Shown here: positions 49,308 through 58,878 of the stretch, piece by piece
How the letters are laid out: each line of letters opens with the position of its first letter
How positions within the stretch are numbered: the stretch's first letter is position 1
Origin: an uncultured Rhodospirillaceae bacterium
Lineage (GTDB): Bacteria > Pseudomonadota > Alphaproteobacteria > Rhodospirillales > Magnetospirillaceae
Length of the DNA: 64,000 nt
NCBI GenBank assembly: GCA_937887565.1
Contig: CALABS010000059.1
Span: 124,001-188,000 of the forward strand
Direction: 5' to 3'
Made by a program: the position numbers and the translations under genes
Notes under the pieces: generated by a model
Told to the model about the DNA's origin: nothing
Database searches by the model: none
Seen by the model: only the letters and a program-made list of their open reading frames with translations

Positions 49308-52072
49308 GACGGCACCGGTTGCGACCCGGCGTCGTATACCCTGAGTTGGCCCGCCCGTTCAATGACCTGCGCCACGATTTCGTCGATCTCCTCGCCGGGG
49401 GCGCCCGCCGCTTCCATTTCGAGCCTGGTCAGCAGGTCGTACAGAATCTCCTCGCCGAACATCGCCGCCTTGCCGCGCATGGCATGGGAGAATTCCGCCA
49501 GTTCAGCCCTGTCGCCGGCACGGATGGCATCGAGATGGCGCGCGTCCTTGTCCATCTCGGTGACGAACAGGGGCATCAAGTGCTCCAGGCCGGCGGGCGG
49601 CACGGGCGGCGGCGGCGGCGCGGCGGCATCCGCTTCCGGCAACAGGCGCGCCAACTCGGCCAGAAGCTCGTCGCGCTCGATGGGCTTGCCGAGAAAGACG
49701 TCGAAGCCGGCATCCAGCGCCATGCGGCGGTCCTCCGAGGCGGCGCCGGCGGACAGCGCAGCCATCGGCACGGGAGGAAGGCCGAGACCGCGTTCACTGG
49801 CGCGGATGGCGCGGGCGGCCGAGAAGCCGTCGGTTCCCGGCATGCGCAGATCGAGGACGATCAGCCCATAGCGGGTTTGCTCGGCCATGGCGATCGCCTC
49901 GGCGCCGTCCGCCGCCTCGTCGACCTCGCATCCGGCCGCGGCGAGGAAACCGCGCAGGACGAGGCGGTTCAGCGCCACATCGTCGGCGACCAGCACCCTG
50001 AGCCCGGCCGGAATGGCGCGCGAGGGACGGTCCCGCGGTGGCGCCTCGACCGGCGCCGCCGCCGGCAGCGGAAGCTCGCACCAGAACGTGCTGCCGACGC
50101 CCGGGGTGCTGTCGACGCCCACGCCGCCGCCCGCCAATTCGGCGAGGCGGCGGCACAGGGCGAGCCCCAGTCCCGACCCGCCATGCCGGCGGCGCGACGA
50201 GCTGTCCATCTGGCAGAACGCGGTGAACAGCTCACCGCGCCGTTCGGGCGGAATGCCGCAGCCGGTGTCGCTGACGCTGAAGCGGATGCTGTCGGCGCCG
50301 GCCAGGGCGACCTCCAGCCCGACATCCCCGCGCTCGGTGAATTTCGCGGCGTTGTCGAGGAAGTTGGCGACGATGCGGCGCACCACCTCGGCATCCCCCA
50401 ACGCCGTGACCGGAACGCCCGGCCCCACCACGAGATCAAACGCCAGGCCACGGGCGCGGGCGCTCTCGCGGCCCAGCTCCCCGAGATCGTCGATCAGCCG
50501 GGACAGGTCGAACGGCACCCGCTCGACCGTGAACCGCCCGGTCTCGATGCGGGCCATGTCGAGGATGTCGCCCAGCAGCAGGCCCAGGTCGTCGGCGGTG
50601 CGCCGCAGCAGCCCCACATAGGCGCGCTGTTGCTCGGTCAGGGGGGTCTGGGCCAGCAGTTCGGTTAATCCGGCCCAGCCGTGGATGGGCGTGCGGATTT
50701 CGTGGCTCATCACCGCCAGGAACTCCGACCTGGCCCGGCTGGCGCGCTCGGCCGCCGCCTTCGCCTCGGCCAGCGACCGGGTGCGCTCGTGCACCCTCTC
50801 CTCCAACGCCCGGTTCGCCTGCTCCAGCCGCTGGCTCGCGTCATGTTCGGAACGGAACGTGCGCAGCGCCAAGGCCAACGAATACGCCACCGCGAAGGCG
50901 GCGAAGCCCAGCGACGACAGGTCGGCGGTATCGAGAACCCGCTGATGTCGCAGCGAATCGTTGACCACCGTCGCCAGGAAGGCGGAACTGCCGGCCAGCA
51001 TCCACCCCGCCCCCACCCGGCGGCGCCAGACCGCCAGCGCGAGAATCCCCGTCCCCACCACCGGCATGGCCAGCAGCAGGACCCGAAACGGGTCCCGCAA
51101 CCACGTGTAGACCTCGGACGGAAGGATCACGGCCGCCGCCACGCCGGCCGCCGACACCGCCGCCACCGGCAGCAACAGGCGCCTCGACACCTCGGCCGGA
51201 AACAGCTCGCGCAGGAAGGCGAGGTAGATGCCGGGAAACACGAACAACGACACATAGGACGGCAGCAGATACCACACGTCGCCCCTGAGCGGCGTGTCGG
51301 CCAGGGCGTAGAGATGGCCGGTCGCGAACGTGCGCACGGCGATCAGGGCGGTGAAGGCGGCGAAGATCGCGAAGGCGCGCTCGCGACGCCCCCCCACGAA
51401 GAAGGTGACCTGCAACAGGAACACCACCGCCAGCGCCCCCAGGGCGACCAGCGGCACCACCATCCGCCGCTCGGCCCGGGCCGAAAGATCGTCGTGGTCG
51501 CCAAGGACGATCGCCCGCGTCATCCCGCCCTCGAAATGGTGGTGGTTGGAAACCTCCATGACGATGGACAGGACCGTGGCGCCCGCCTCCACGTGAACCA
51601 GCGCCGGGCGGTAGACGGGAATTTCGGGATCATCCCCGTCGGCGACCTTGCCCATGGACAGTTCGGGCCTGCCGTTGAGATGCAGGCGGTAGGCGCTGTT
51701 GACGACCGGCACCACCAATGCCAGCTGCGGAGCGTCGGCCGGCAGCAGCACCTTCAACGACAGCGTCGCCCGCCCCGTCCCGGCCCTGGAGCGCATGGTC
51801 CCGGGGGTGTCGTTCCATGCCCCCGGCTGGAGGATGAAGTCGCCGGCCCGGCCCGTGAACGCGCGGGTGGGATCGTCGCCCCAGGTGAACCCCCATTCAC
51901 CGTCCAGCTCCACCGGCCCAAGGCGGGCGAAGTCCCAGCCAGTCAGGTCGACGACCCCCGCCCGCGCCCGCGGCGCGGGCCGTCCGCTTCCGACGTCGCA
52001 GGCGGCGACCAGAAGGGTCATCAGGAGGGCCAGTCCCGCGGCGGCGGCGGCCGGGAGCGAACGCACAGACAT
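49304..52072 (-). CDS. Hybrid sensor histidine kinase with 7TMR-DISM input
   Basis: A 922-residue signalling protein. N-terminal signal with a lipobox-like AAC (Cys25); extracytoplasmic DISMED2-type domain (starting LDGEWGFTWGDD, about residues 45-200); seven hydrophobic helices (about 210-395); a coiled coil; HisKA with MSHEIRTPIHGW; HATPase with NFLDNAAKF, DTGCGIP and GSGLGLAL; a receiver with DLRMPGTDGF; and an HPt domain with FSHAMRGKAAMFG. All phosphorelay residues are present, so the output must go to a separate regulator. It is co-transcribed ahead of nsrR. ATG at 52072 has a weak site. The ligand is unknown; DISMED2 domains often bind sugars. Confidence 0.88.
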   Translation of the reverse strand: MSVRSLPAAAAAGLALLMTLLVAACDVGSGRPAPRARAGVVDLTGWDFARLGPVELDGEWGFTWGDDPTRAFTGRAGDFILQPGAWNDTPGTMRSRAGTGRATLSLKVLLPADAPQLALVVPVVNSAYRLHLNGRPELSMGKVADGDDPEIPVYRPALVHVEAGATVLSIVMEVSNHHHFEGGMTRAIVLGDHDDLSARAERRMVVPLVALGALAVVFLLQVTFFVGGRRERAFAIFAAFTALIAVRTFATGHLYALADTPLRGDVWYLLPSYVSLFVFPGIYLAFLRELFPAEVSRRLLLPVAAVSAAGVAAAVILPSEVYTWLRDPFRVLLLAMPVVGTGILALAVWRRRVGAGWMLAGSSAFLATVVNDSLRHQRVLDTADLSSLGFAAFAVAYSLALALRTFRSEHDASQRLEQANRALEERVHERTRSLAEAKAAAERASRARSEFLAVMSHEIRTPIHGWAGLTELLAQTPLTEQQRAYVGLLRRTADDLGLLLGDILDMARIETGRFTVERVPFDLSRLIDDLGELGRESARARGLAFDLVVGPGVPVTALGDAEVVRRIVANFLDNAAKFTERGDVGLEVALAGADSIRFSVSDTGCGIPPERRGELFTAFCQMDSSSRRRHGGSGLGLALCRRLAELAGGGVGVDSTPGVGSTFWCELPLPAAAPVEAPPRDRPSRAIPAGLRVLVADDVALNRLVLRGFLAAAGCEVDEAADGAEAIAMAEQTRYGLIVLDLRMPGTDGFSAARAIRASERGLGLPPVPMAALSAGAASEDRRMALDAGFDVFLGKPIERDELLAELARLLPEADAAAPPPPPVPPAGLEHLMPLFVTEMDKDARHLDAIRAGDRAELAEFSHAMRGKAAMFGEEILYDLLTRLEMEAAGAPGEEIDEIVAQVIERAGQLRVYDAGSQPVPS

Positions 52073-52197
52073 CCGCAAATGTCGCCCGCCCGTGGCGACG
52101 GTGTCAAATCGGGTGAACACCCGAGCGGCGGGCACGCCTTGCCGTTCCAATGCTTCGACCGGCCAATGGTCGGCCGCCGTTCGACTTGACCACGCAG

Positions 52198-52389
52198 TCA
52201 CACGGAAATCAGCGGATAGCACAATCCAATGAATACAAACAATATAGTAGCATTCATCCACCCGAACACAGAACCGAGTCGATAATATATGCCAGCCAAC
52301 CGGCAATAGGTGATGATACCTATGCACAGAAATGAAACACGCCATTGCGGGTTGCATTCTGCCAGGAATTGGATTATATTGCATCGCAT
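52198..52389 (-). other. AT-rich segment with a possible 63-residue two-helix ORF
   Basis: Within the 426-base gap 52073-52498, about 200 bases are far richer in A+T than the window. The minus strand holds an ORF from ATG 52389 with two hydrophobic stretches (SFLCIGIITYCRLAGI and ATILFVFIGLCYPL) and codons rare here (ATA, AGA-type). It has no clear ribosome binding site. It may be a foreign small gene or a decayed tail; I do not recognise it. Confidence 0.3.
52352..52380 (+). promoter_or_regulatory. Sigma70-type promoter of the NAGGN operon
   Basis: TTGCAT (52352-52357), exactly 17 bases, then TATATT (52375-52380). That is four of six and five of six consensus bases, the best housekeeping-type promoter I saw in the window. 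It would give a leader of about 110 bases before the amidotransferase ATG at 52499. Confidence 0.6.
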
Positions 52390-52498
52390 CGACAAATAAG
52401 CGCCAATTTCCATCCGCGAAAGCGGATGACGGTCGCCCTTATGCTTTCGGCGACCATTGGCTTCCCGGCCAGCCCTTCCGACCGAGGAGATTTCCCCC

Positions 52499-54262
52499 AT
52501 GTGTGGCATTTGCGGCGAACTGACGTTCGACGGTTCCTTCGCCGACCTTTCCGCCGTCCGGCGGATGACCGACACCCTGGCCGCGCGCGGCCCCGACGCG
52601 CACGGCTTCCACGCCCAGGGCCGCATGGCCTTCGGCCACCGCCGGCTCAAGATCATCGACCTCTCCGAGCACGCCCAGCAGCCCATGGTCGACAATGCCC
52701 TGGGCCTGGGCATCGTGTTCAACGGCTGCGTCTACAACTACCCCGCCCTGCGCAAGGAACTGGAGGCCAAGGGCTACCGCTTCTTCTCGCACGGCGACAC
52801 CGAGGTGATCCTCAAGGCCTGGCATTGCTGGGGGGCCGAGGCGGTGCACCGGCTCAACGGCATGTTCGCCTTCGCCGTCTGGGAGCGCGATTCCGGCCGG
52901 ATTTTCCTGGCCCGCGACCGCCTGGGAATCAAGCCGCTGTACTGGACCCGGGCCGGCGGCGCCTTCCGCTTCGCCTCGAGCCTGCCCTCCCTGGTCAAGG
53001 GCGGCGGCGTGTCGGGCGCCATCGACCCGGTGGCGCTGCGCTTCTACATGAGTTTCCACGCCGTGGTGCCGGCGCCGTGGACCATCCTGGCCGATATCCG
53101 CAAATTGCCGCCGGCCACCATCATGACCGTCGAGCCCGACGGCACCACCAGCGAACACGCCTACTGGCGCCTTGACTTCGCCGCCAAGCCGGGCGACCAC
53201 GCCATGAGCGAGCAGGATTGGCAGGACGAGGTGCTGGCGGCGCTGCGCCGGTCGGTGCGGCGGCGCATGGTCGCCGACGTGCCGGTGGGCCTGCTGCTGT
53301 CGGGCGGCCTGGATTCCAGCCTCATCACCGGCCTGATGGCCGAGGCCGGCCAGCCCGGCCTCAACACCTTCTCGGTGGGATTCGAGGCGGTGGGCGGCGA
53401 GCAGGGCGACGAATTCCGCTACTCCGACATCGTCGCCGAGACCTTCGCCACCACCCACCACAAGATCATGGTGGGCGCCGACCGCCTGCTCGACACCCTG
53501 CCCGACTGCATCCACGCCATGAGCGAGCCCATGGTCAGCCACGACGCGGTCGGCTTCTACATCCTGTCGCAGGAGGTCTCCAGGCACCTCAAGGTGGTCC
53601 AGAGCGGCCAGGGCGCCGACGAGGTCTTCGCCGGCTACCACTGGTATCCGCCGATGATGGCGAGCCGCGACCCGGTGGGCGACTACGCGCGGGTGTTCTT
53701 CGACCGCGACGACGCCGAATACGCCGAGGCGGTCGGCGCCGCCCATCGCGGCCCCAACCATGCCCGCGCCTTCGTCGAGGAGCGCTTCGCCGCCCCCGGC
53801 GCGGAGGCCGCCATCGACAAGGCGCTGCGCCTCGACACCACCGTCATGCTGGTGGACGACCCGGTGAAGCGGGTGGACAACATGACCATGGCCTGGGGGC
53901 TGGAGGCCCGCGTGCCCTTCCTCGACCACGAACTGGTCGAGCTGGCCGCCCGGGTGCCGGCCGCGCTCAAGGTGCGCGACGGCGGCAAGTGGGTGCTGAA
54001 GGAGGCGGCGCGGCGGGTCGTCCCGGCCGCCGTCATCGACCGCCCCAAGGGCTATTTCCCGGTGCCGGCCCTGAAATACCTGGAAGGCCGCGCCCTCGAT
54101 TTCGTCACCGACGTACTGGCCACCCCCCGCCCCGGCCTGTTCGAGCGCCCCTACGTGGACAAGCTGCTCGCGGCGCCGGCCGAGCACATCACCCCGCTCA
54201 GGGGTTCCAAGCTGTGGCAGGTGGCGCTGCTGGAAGCGTGGTTGCAGTCCCATGCCATTTGA
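52499..54262 (+). CDS. asnO: N-acetylglutaminylglutamine amidotransferase (AsnB-like)
   Basis: A 587-residue asparagine synthase-type enzyme making the terminal amide of the osmolyte N-acetylglutaminylglutamine amide (NAGGN). MCGICGE places the catalytic Cys at position 2. The glutaminase domain runs to about residue 190. The synthetase domain has the PP-loop LLSGGLDSSLI near residue 265 and the GQGADEVFAGY motif. ATG at 52499 is fixed by the N-terminal Cys. Operon with the next two genes identifies this as the NAGGN type and not ordinary AsnB. Confidence 0.93.
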   Translation: MCGICGELTFDGSFADLSAVRRMTDTLAARGPDAHGFHAQGRMAFGHRRLKIIDLSEHAQQPMVDNALGLGIVFNGCVYNYPALRKELEAKGYRFFSHGDTEVILKAWHCWGAEAVHRLNGMFAFAVWERDSGRIFLARDRLGIKPLYWTRAGGAFRFASSLPSLVKGGGVSGAIDPVALRFYMSFHAVVPAPWTILADIRKLPPATIMTVEPDGTTSEHAYWRLDFAAKPGDHAMSEQDWQDEVLAALRRSVRRRMVADVPVGLLLSGGLDSSLITGLMAEAGQPGLNTFSVGFEAVGGEQGDEFRYSDIVAETFATTHHKIMVGADRLLDTLPDCIHAMSEPMVSHDAVGFYILSQEVSRHLKVVQSGQGADEVFAGYHWYPPMMASRDPVGDYARVFFDRDDAEYAEAVGAAHRGPNHARAFVEERFAAPGAEAAIDKALRLDTTVMLVDDPVKRVDNMTMAWGLEARVPFLDHELVELAARVPAALKVRDGGKWVLKEAARRVVPAAVIDRPKGYFPVPALKYLEGRALDFVTDVLATPRPGLFERPYVDKLLAAPAEHITPLRGSKLWQVALLEAWLQSHAI

Positions 54263-54275
54263 GGGAGGCCAAACC

Positions 54276-55994
54276 ATGAGTCGCGCCAAGGCCAGGGTAG
54301 CCCACCGCCTGGGCCGCATCCGCCAATGGGGCGCCCAGCAGCACGGGCGCGTCGACGACGAGGTGACGGTGGAGTGCGGCTGGGGCCGGCTGATCCTCGC
54401 CCATACCTTCGCCGACAATGCCCGCGTGGCCGAGGCGCTGCACGGAGAGGAGCCGGGCAAGCGCGACATCGCCATGTACCTGCGCGATCCCCACGTGGTG
54501 CTGGCGCTGGCCCCGCACGAGCTGTTCCTTGATCCGTCGCACACCTACCGGCTGTGGCTCAGCGACTACCGCCCGGCCCGGCGGCGTCCGCGCGGCTTCA
54601 CCATCCGCCGCGCCCGCACGCTCGACGAGGCCGAGGCCATCAACCGCATCTACGCCGCCCGGCGCATGGTGCCCACCGACCCCGCCTTCGTGCTGGAGGC
54701 GCGCAACTCGCGGACGGTGGCGGTGCTGGTCGCGGTCGACGACGCCACCGGCGCGGTGCTGGGGACGGCCACCGGCGTCGACCACCGCCAGGCCTTCGAC
54801 GATCCCGAGGACGGCTCCAGCCTGTGGTGCCTGGCGGTCTGCCCGCAGGCCCGCTTCGCCGGCGTCGGCGAGTTGCTGGTCCGCCATCTGGCCGAACGCT
54901 TCCAGGCGCGCGGCCGCGCCTTCATGGACCTGTCGGTGATGCACGACAACGCCCAGGCCATCCAGCTCTACGAGAAGCTGGGCTTCCGCCGGGTGCCGGT
55001 GTTCAGCGTCAAGCGCAAGAACACCTTGAACGAGCGGCTGTTCATCGGCCCCGAGCCCGAGGCGCGGCTGAATCCCTATGCCCGCATCATCGTCGACGAG
55101 GCCCGCCGGCGCGGCATCGGCGTCGAGGTGGTCGACGAGGAGGGCGGCTATTTCGCCCTCACCCTGGGCGGCCGCACCATCACCTGCCGCGAATCGCTGT
55201 CCGAGTTGACCAGCGCCGTCGCCATGAGCCGTTGCGACGACAAGGCGGTGACCCGGCGCGTGCTGCTGCGCGCCGGCCTGTCGGTGCCCGACCAGGTCGA
55301 CGCCGGCCCGCCCGAGGCCGACCGGAGCTTCCTGGACCGTCACCGCCGGGTGGTGGTCAAGCCGGTTCGCGGCGAGCAGGGGGCCGGCATCAGCGTCGAC
55401 CTGTCCACGCCCGACGAGGTGACCGCCGCCGTCGCCGCCGCCCGCAAGGTCTGCGACCGGGTGATCCTGGAGCAGTTCGTCGATGGCCACGACCTGCGCA
55501 TCGTGGTCATCAACCACCAGGTGGTCGCCGCCGCCGTGCGCCGGCCGCCGCGCGTTCTGGCCGACGGCACCCACACCGTGCGCCAGTTGATCGAGAAGCA
55601 GAGCCGCCGCCGCGCCGCCGCCACCGGCGGCGAGAGCCACATCCCCATCGACGACGAGACCGCCCGCTGCGTGCGGCTGGAGGGATGGGGCCTCGACGAC
55701 GTGCCGCCGGCCGGCGCCGACATCCTGGTGCGCAAGACCGCCAACCTGCACACCGGCGGCACCATCCACGACGTCACCGACGACCTGCACCCCGCTCTGG
55801 CCGACGCGGCCTGCCGGGCGTCGCGGGCGCTGGACATCCCGGTGGTCGGCTTCGACTTCCTGGTCCCCGACGTGTCGGAGCCGGATTACGTGATCATCGA
55901 GGCCAACGAGCGTCCCGGCCTCGCCAACCACGAACCCAGGCCCACCGCCGAGCGCTTCGTGGACCTGCTGTTTCCCCAGACCGTCGTGAGCTGA
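54276..55994 (+). CDS. ngg: N-acetylglutaminylglutamine synthetase (GNAT + ATP-grasp)
   Basis: A 572-residue fusion. The N-terminal 110 residues are family-specific. A GNAT acetyltransferase domain (about 110-265; LWCLAVCPQARFAGVGELLV and the VMHDNAQAIQLYEKLGF end) is followed by an ATP-grasp ligase (about 300-565; VVVKPVRGEQGAGISVDL and a late NERPGLANHEP). It acetylates glutamine and joins it to a second glutamine. ATG at 54276 follows GAGGGAGG. Central gene of the NAGGN trio known from Sinorhizobium and Pseudomonas. Confidence 0.93.
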   Translation: MSRAKARVAHRLGRIRQWGAQQHGRVDDEVTVECGWGRLILAHTFADNARVAEALHGEEPGKRDIAMYLRDPHVVLALAPHELFLDPSHTYRLWLSDYRPARRRPRGFTIRRARTLDEAEAINRIYAARRMVPTDPAFVLEARNSRTVAVLVAVDDATGAVLGTATGVDHRQAFDDPEDGSSLWCLAVCPQARFAGVGELLVRHLAERFQARGRAFMDLSVMHDNAQAIQLYEKLGFRRVPVFSVKRKNTLNERLFIGPEPEARLNPYARIIVDEARRRGIGVEVVDEEGGYFALTLGGRTITCRESLSELTSAVAMSRCDDKAVTRRVLLRAGLSVPDQVDAGPPEADRSFLDRHRRVVVKPVRGEQGAGISVDLSTPDEVTAAVAAARKVCDRVILEQFVDGHDLRIVVINHQVVAAAVRRPPRVLADGTHTVRQLIEKQSRRRAAATGGESHIPIDDETARCVRLEGWGLDDVPPAGADILVRKTANLHTGGTIHDVTDDLHPALADAACRASRALDIPVVGFDFLVPDVSEPDYVIIEANERPGLANHEPRPTAERFVDLLFPQTVVS

Positions 55995-55995
55995 G

Positions 55996-57087
55996 ATGAG
56001 GATCGACACCGAGTACCTGACCGACGTCCTGACGCGCCTCCTGGCCACGCCCAGCCCCACCGGCATGACCGACGCGGTGGTGGGCATGGTGTGCGAGGAA
56101 CTGAACCGGCTCAGGATTCCCTTCGAGTTGACCCGGCGCGGCGCCGTGCGGGCCAACCTGTCCGGCGATCGTTACAGCCCCGACCGCGCCATCGTCGGCC
56201 ACCTCGACACCCTGGGCGCCATGGTCAAGGGCCTCAAGGACAACGGCCGGCTGGAGGTGGTGCCCATCGGCACCTGGTCGGCCCGCTTCGCCGAGGGCTG
56301 CCGCTGCACCATCCACGCCGACGACCAGCGGTGCTTCCGCGCCACCATCATGCCGCTGAAGGCCTCGGGCCATGTGTTCGGCGACGACATCGACAGCCAG
56401 CCCGCCGCCTGGAGCAACCTGGAACTGCGGGTGGACGAGGAGGTCGCCGACCGCGCCGGCCTGGCGGCGCTGGGCATCAACGTCGGCGACGTCGTGTCCG
56501 TCGACACCGGCGCCGAGGTCACCGCATCGGGCTTCATCAATTCCCGCCACCTCGACGACAAGGCCGGCGTCGCCGCCATGCTGGCCGCCGCCAAGGCCAT
56601 CCGCGACGGCGACCTGCCGCTGCCGGTGGACTGCCACCTGCTGTTCACCATCGCCGAGGAGGTGGGCGTCGGCGCCTCGGCGGTGCTGCACGGCGACGTG
56701 GCCGAGATGGTGTCGGTGGACAACGGCACCATCGCGCCGGGCCAGAACACCAGCGAGTTCGGCGCCACCATCACCATGCAGGACAGCTCGGGCCCCTTCG
56801 ATTGGAAGCTGACCCGGCTGCTGCTGCGGCTCTGCCGCGACAACGGCATCGACCATTCCCGCGACGTGTTCCGTTACTACCGCTCCGACGCGGCGGCGGC
56901 GGTGGAAGCCGGCAACGACATCCGCACCGCCCTGGTGTGCTTCGCGCTCGACGGCTCGCACGGCTACGAGCGCACCCATCTGCGCTCGCTGGAGGCGGTG
57001 GCCCGCCTGCTCGCCCTCTACATGCGCGCCCCGCCGGTCAGCGAGGCCGACCGCGTGCCGCTGGGGCCGAGGCCGGCGCGGGGATGA
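55996..57087 (+). CDS. NAGGN-associated M42-family peptidase
   Basis: A 363-residue metal aminopeptidase-like hydrolase. Metal ligands: His and Asp in VGHLDTLGAMV, Asp in RHLDDKAGVAAML, the Glu pair in FTIAEEVGVG, and Asp in SVDNGT. It is always third in NAGGN operons and probably recycles or trims the dipeptide. Starts one base after the ngg stop region (TGAGATGAGG). Convergent with the next gene, three bases apart. Confidence 0.9.
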   Translation: MRIDTEYLTDVLTRLLATPSPTGMTDAVVGMVCEELNRLRIPFELTRRGAVRANLSGDRYSPDRAIVGHLDTLGAMVKGLKDNGRLEVVPIGTWSARFAEGCRCTIHADDQRCFRATIMPLKASGHVFGDDIDSQPAAWSNLELRVDEEVADRAGLAALGINVGDVVSVDTGAEVTASGFINSRHLDDKAGVAAMLAAAKAIRDGDLPLPVDCHLLFTIAEEVGVGASAVLHGDVAEMVSVDNGTIAPGQNTSEFGATITMQDSSGPFDWKLTRLLLRLCRDNGIDHSRDVFRYYRSDAAAAVEAGNDIRTALVCFALDGSHGYERTHLRSLEAVARLLALYMRAPPVSEADRVPLGPRPARG

Positions 57088-57090
57088 CCG

Positions 57091-58815
57091 TCACGGCGTC
57101 GCCAGCCGGCCCAGCACGTATTCGCGCAGCCGTTCGGGGGCCAGCGGCGGGCTGAAGCGGTAGCCCTGGATGTAGTCGCAGCCGCGTTCCATCAGGAAGG
57201 CCTGCTGGTCCAGCGTCTCGACCCCCTCGCCCACCACCTTCATGCCCAAGGAATGGCCTAGGGCGATGATGGCCTCGATCAGGCGGGCGTCCTCGGGGTT
57301 GGAATGGGCGTCCGAGACGAAGGAGCGGTCGATCTTGAGCACGTCCACGGGAAAGTGCTTGAGATAGCTCAGCGAGGCGTAGCCGGTCCCGAAGTCGTCG
57401 ACGGCGATGCGCGCCCCCAGCGCCCGCACCTTCCGCAACTGGGCCAGCACCTCCTCGCCCGAGCCCAGCAGCAGGCTCTCGGTGATCTCTATGGTCACCA
57501 GCGACGGATCCAGCCCGGTGGCGGACAGGGCGCGCCACAGCGAGGCGGCGATGTCGCCCTGGCCGACCTGGCGCGCCGACACGTTGACGGCCAGACGGAC
57601 CGGCCCGGCATCGAGGTCCTGCCATCCCACCGCCTCGCGGCAGGCGGCCTCCAGCAGCCAGTCGCCGATGGGCAGGATCAGGCCCATTTCCTCGGCCAGC
57701 GACACGAATTGATCCGGGGCGATGGCGCCGATATAGCGGTTGTGCCAGCGCAACAGCGCCTCGGCGCCGGCGACGCGGCCGCTGGCGACGTCGATGATGG
57801 GTTGGTAGACGAGGTGGAACTCGTCGTTCTGAAGGGCGTCCGAGAGTTCCTCCGCCAGCCGGGCCCGGGCCTGGGCGCGGGCGTCCATGGTCGGGGTGAA
57901 GAAGCGGAAGGTGTTGCGGCCGGCCGCCTTGGCGGCCCGCATGGCGCTGGTGGCGTTGCGCATCAGGGTTTCGACGTCGTCGCCGTCGCCCGGCCACAGG
58001 CAGGCGCCGATCGAGCACGACAGCAGCACCCGGTGGGCCTCGACCAGGAACGGCTCGTTCAAGGCCTCCAGCAGGGTGCGGATCACCCGCGCCACCTCGT
58101 CCACCGACCGGATGCCGGCCAGCACGGCGGTGAATTCGTCGCCGCCGAAGCGGGCCAGGGTGTCGCCGGGCCGCAGCCTCTGCTCCAGGCGGCGGGCAGC
58201 CTCGTGCAGCACCTTGTCGCCGATGGTGTGGCCGAGCGTATCGTTGACGTGGCGGAAGCCGTCCAGCCCGATGAACAGCAACGCCACCCGCGTTCCCTCG
58301 CGGTCGGCCAGGATCAGGCTCTGCAGCAGCCGGTCGACCAGCAGGGCGCGGTTGGGAAGCTCGGTCAAGGGATCGATATTGGTCCGCTGCCACAACTTTT
58401 CGGCGGTCTCGCGGATTTCGGTGATGTCGCGGAAGATACCCAGGTAGTGTTGAACGGTTCCGCCGGCGGCAAGGTCGGTGGCGATGGACAGCCACTCGCG
58501 ATAGATTTCGCCCGACTTGCGGCGGTTCCAGACCTCGCCCTCCCAGCGCCCGTCCCGCCGCAGCGCCTCCCACATCTCGGCGTAGAAGGCGGCGTCCTGC
58601 CGTCCCGACCGCAGCAGGTTGGGATCACGGCCGATCGCCTCGTCGGCGGAATAGCCGGTGATACGGGTGAAGGCGGCATTGACCGCGACGATGCGGTTGT
58701 CGGGATCGGTGACCACCATGCCCTCGGAGGCACGGTCGAACACCGCACGGAACAGCCGCAACCGGGCGTTCTCGCGTTCCAACTCGCCGATCCGCCGCTG
58801 CAGGTCCTCGGACAC
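57091..58815 (-). CDS. PAS-GGDEF-EAL cyclic-di-GMP enzyme
   Basis: A 574-residue cytoplasmic protein. Coiled-coil start (DLQRRIGELERENARL), PAS with PAC (about residues 20-140), GGDEF domain with intact RFGGDEF (about 145-305), and EAL domain with AEALLRW and DDFGTGYASLSYL (about 320-565). Both active sites look intact, so it may make and break c-di-GMP under control of the PAS signal. No membrane helix. The start is uncertain: GTG at 58815 is chosen; TTG at 58827 adds four residues. Confidence 0.88.
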   Translation of the reverse strand: MSEDLQRRIGELERENARLRLFRAVFDRASEGMVVTDPDNRIVAVNAAFTRITGYSADEAIGRDPNLLRSGRQDAAFYAEMWEALRRDGRWEGEVWNRRKSGEIYREWLSIATDLAAGGTVQHYLGIFRDITEIRETAEKLWQRTNIDPLTELPNRALLVDRLLQSLILADREGTRVALLFIGLDGFRHVNDTLGHTIGDKVLHEAARRLEQRLRPGDTLARFGGDEFTAVLAGIRSVDEVARVIRTLLEALNEPFLVEAHRVLLSCSIGACLWPGDGDDVETLMRNATSAMRAAKAAGRNTFRFFTPTMDARAQARARLAEELSDALQNDEFHLVYQPIIDVASGRVAGAEALLRWHNRYIGAIAPDQFVSLAEEMGLILPIGDWLLEAACREAVGWQDLDAGPVRLAVNVSARQVGQGDIAASLWRALSATGLDPSLVTIEITESLLLGSGEEVLAQLRKVRALGARIAVDDFGTGYASLSYLKHFPVDVLKIDRSFVSDAHSNPEDARLIEAIIALGHSLGMKVVGEGVETLDQQAFLMERGCDYIQGYRFSPPLAPERLREYVLGRLATP

Positions 58816-58878
58816 GCTCCCCCCCAACCCTTGGCGGGAGACAGCTTCACCCGTTCGTCGGCGGTGCGCAACCGCAAA

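Noticed and set aside
52198..52722. A 174-codon minus-strand gene overlapping the asnO start
   Set aside because: The upstream two-thirds is antisense to asnO and has shadow composition; only the AT-rich last 63 codons look unusual and are listed separately.
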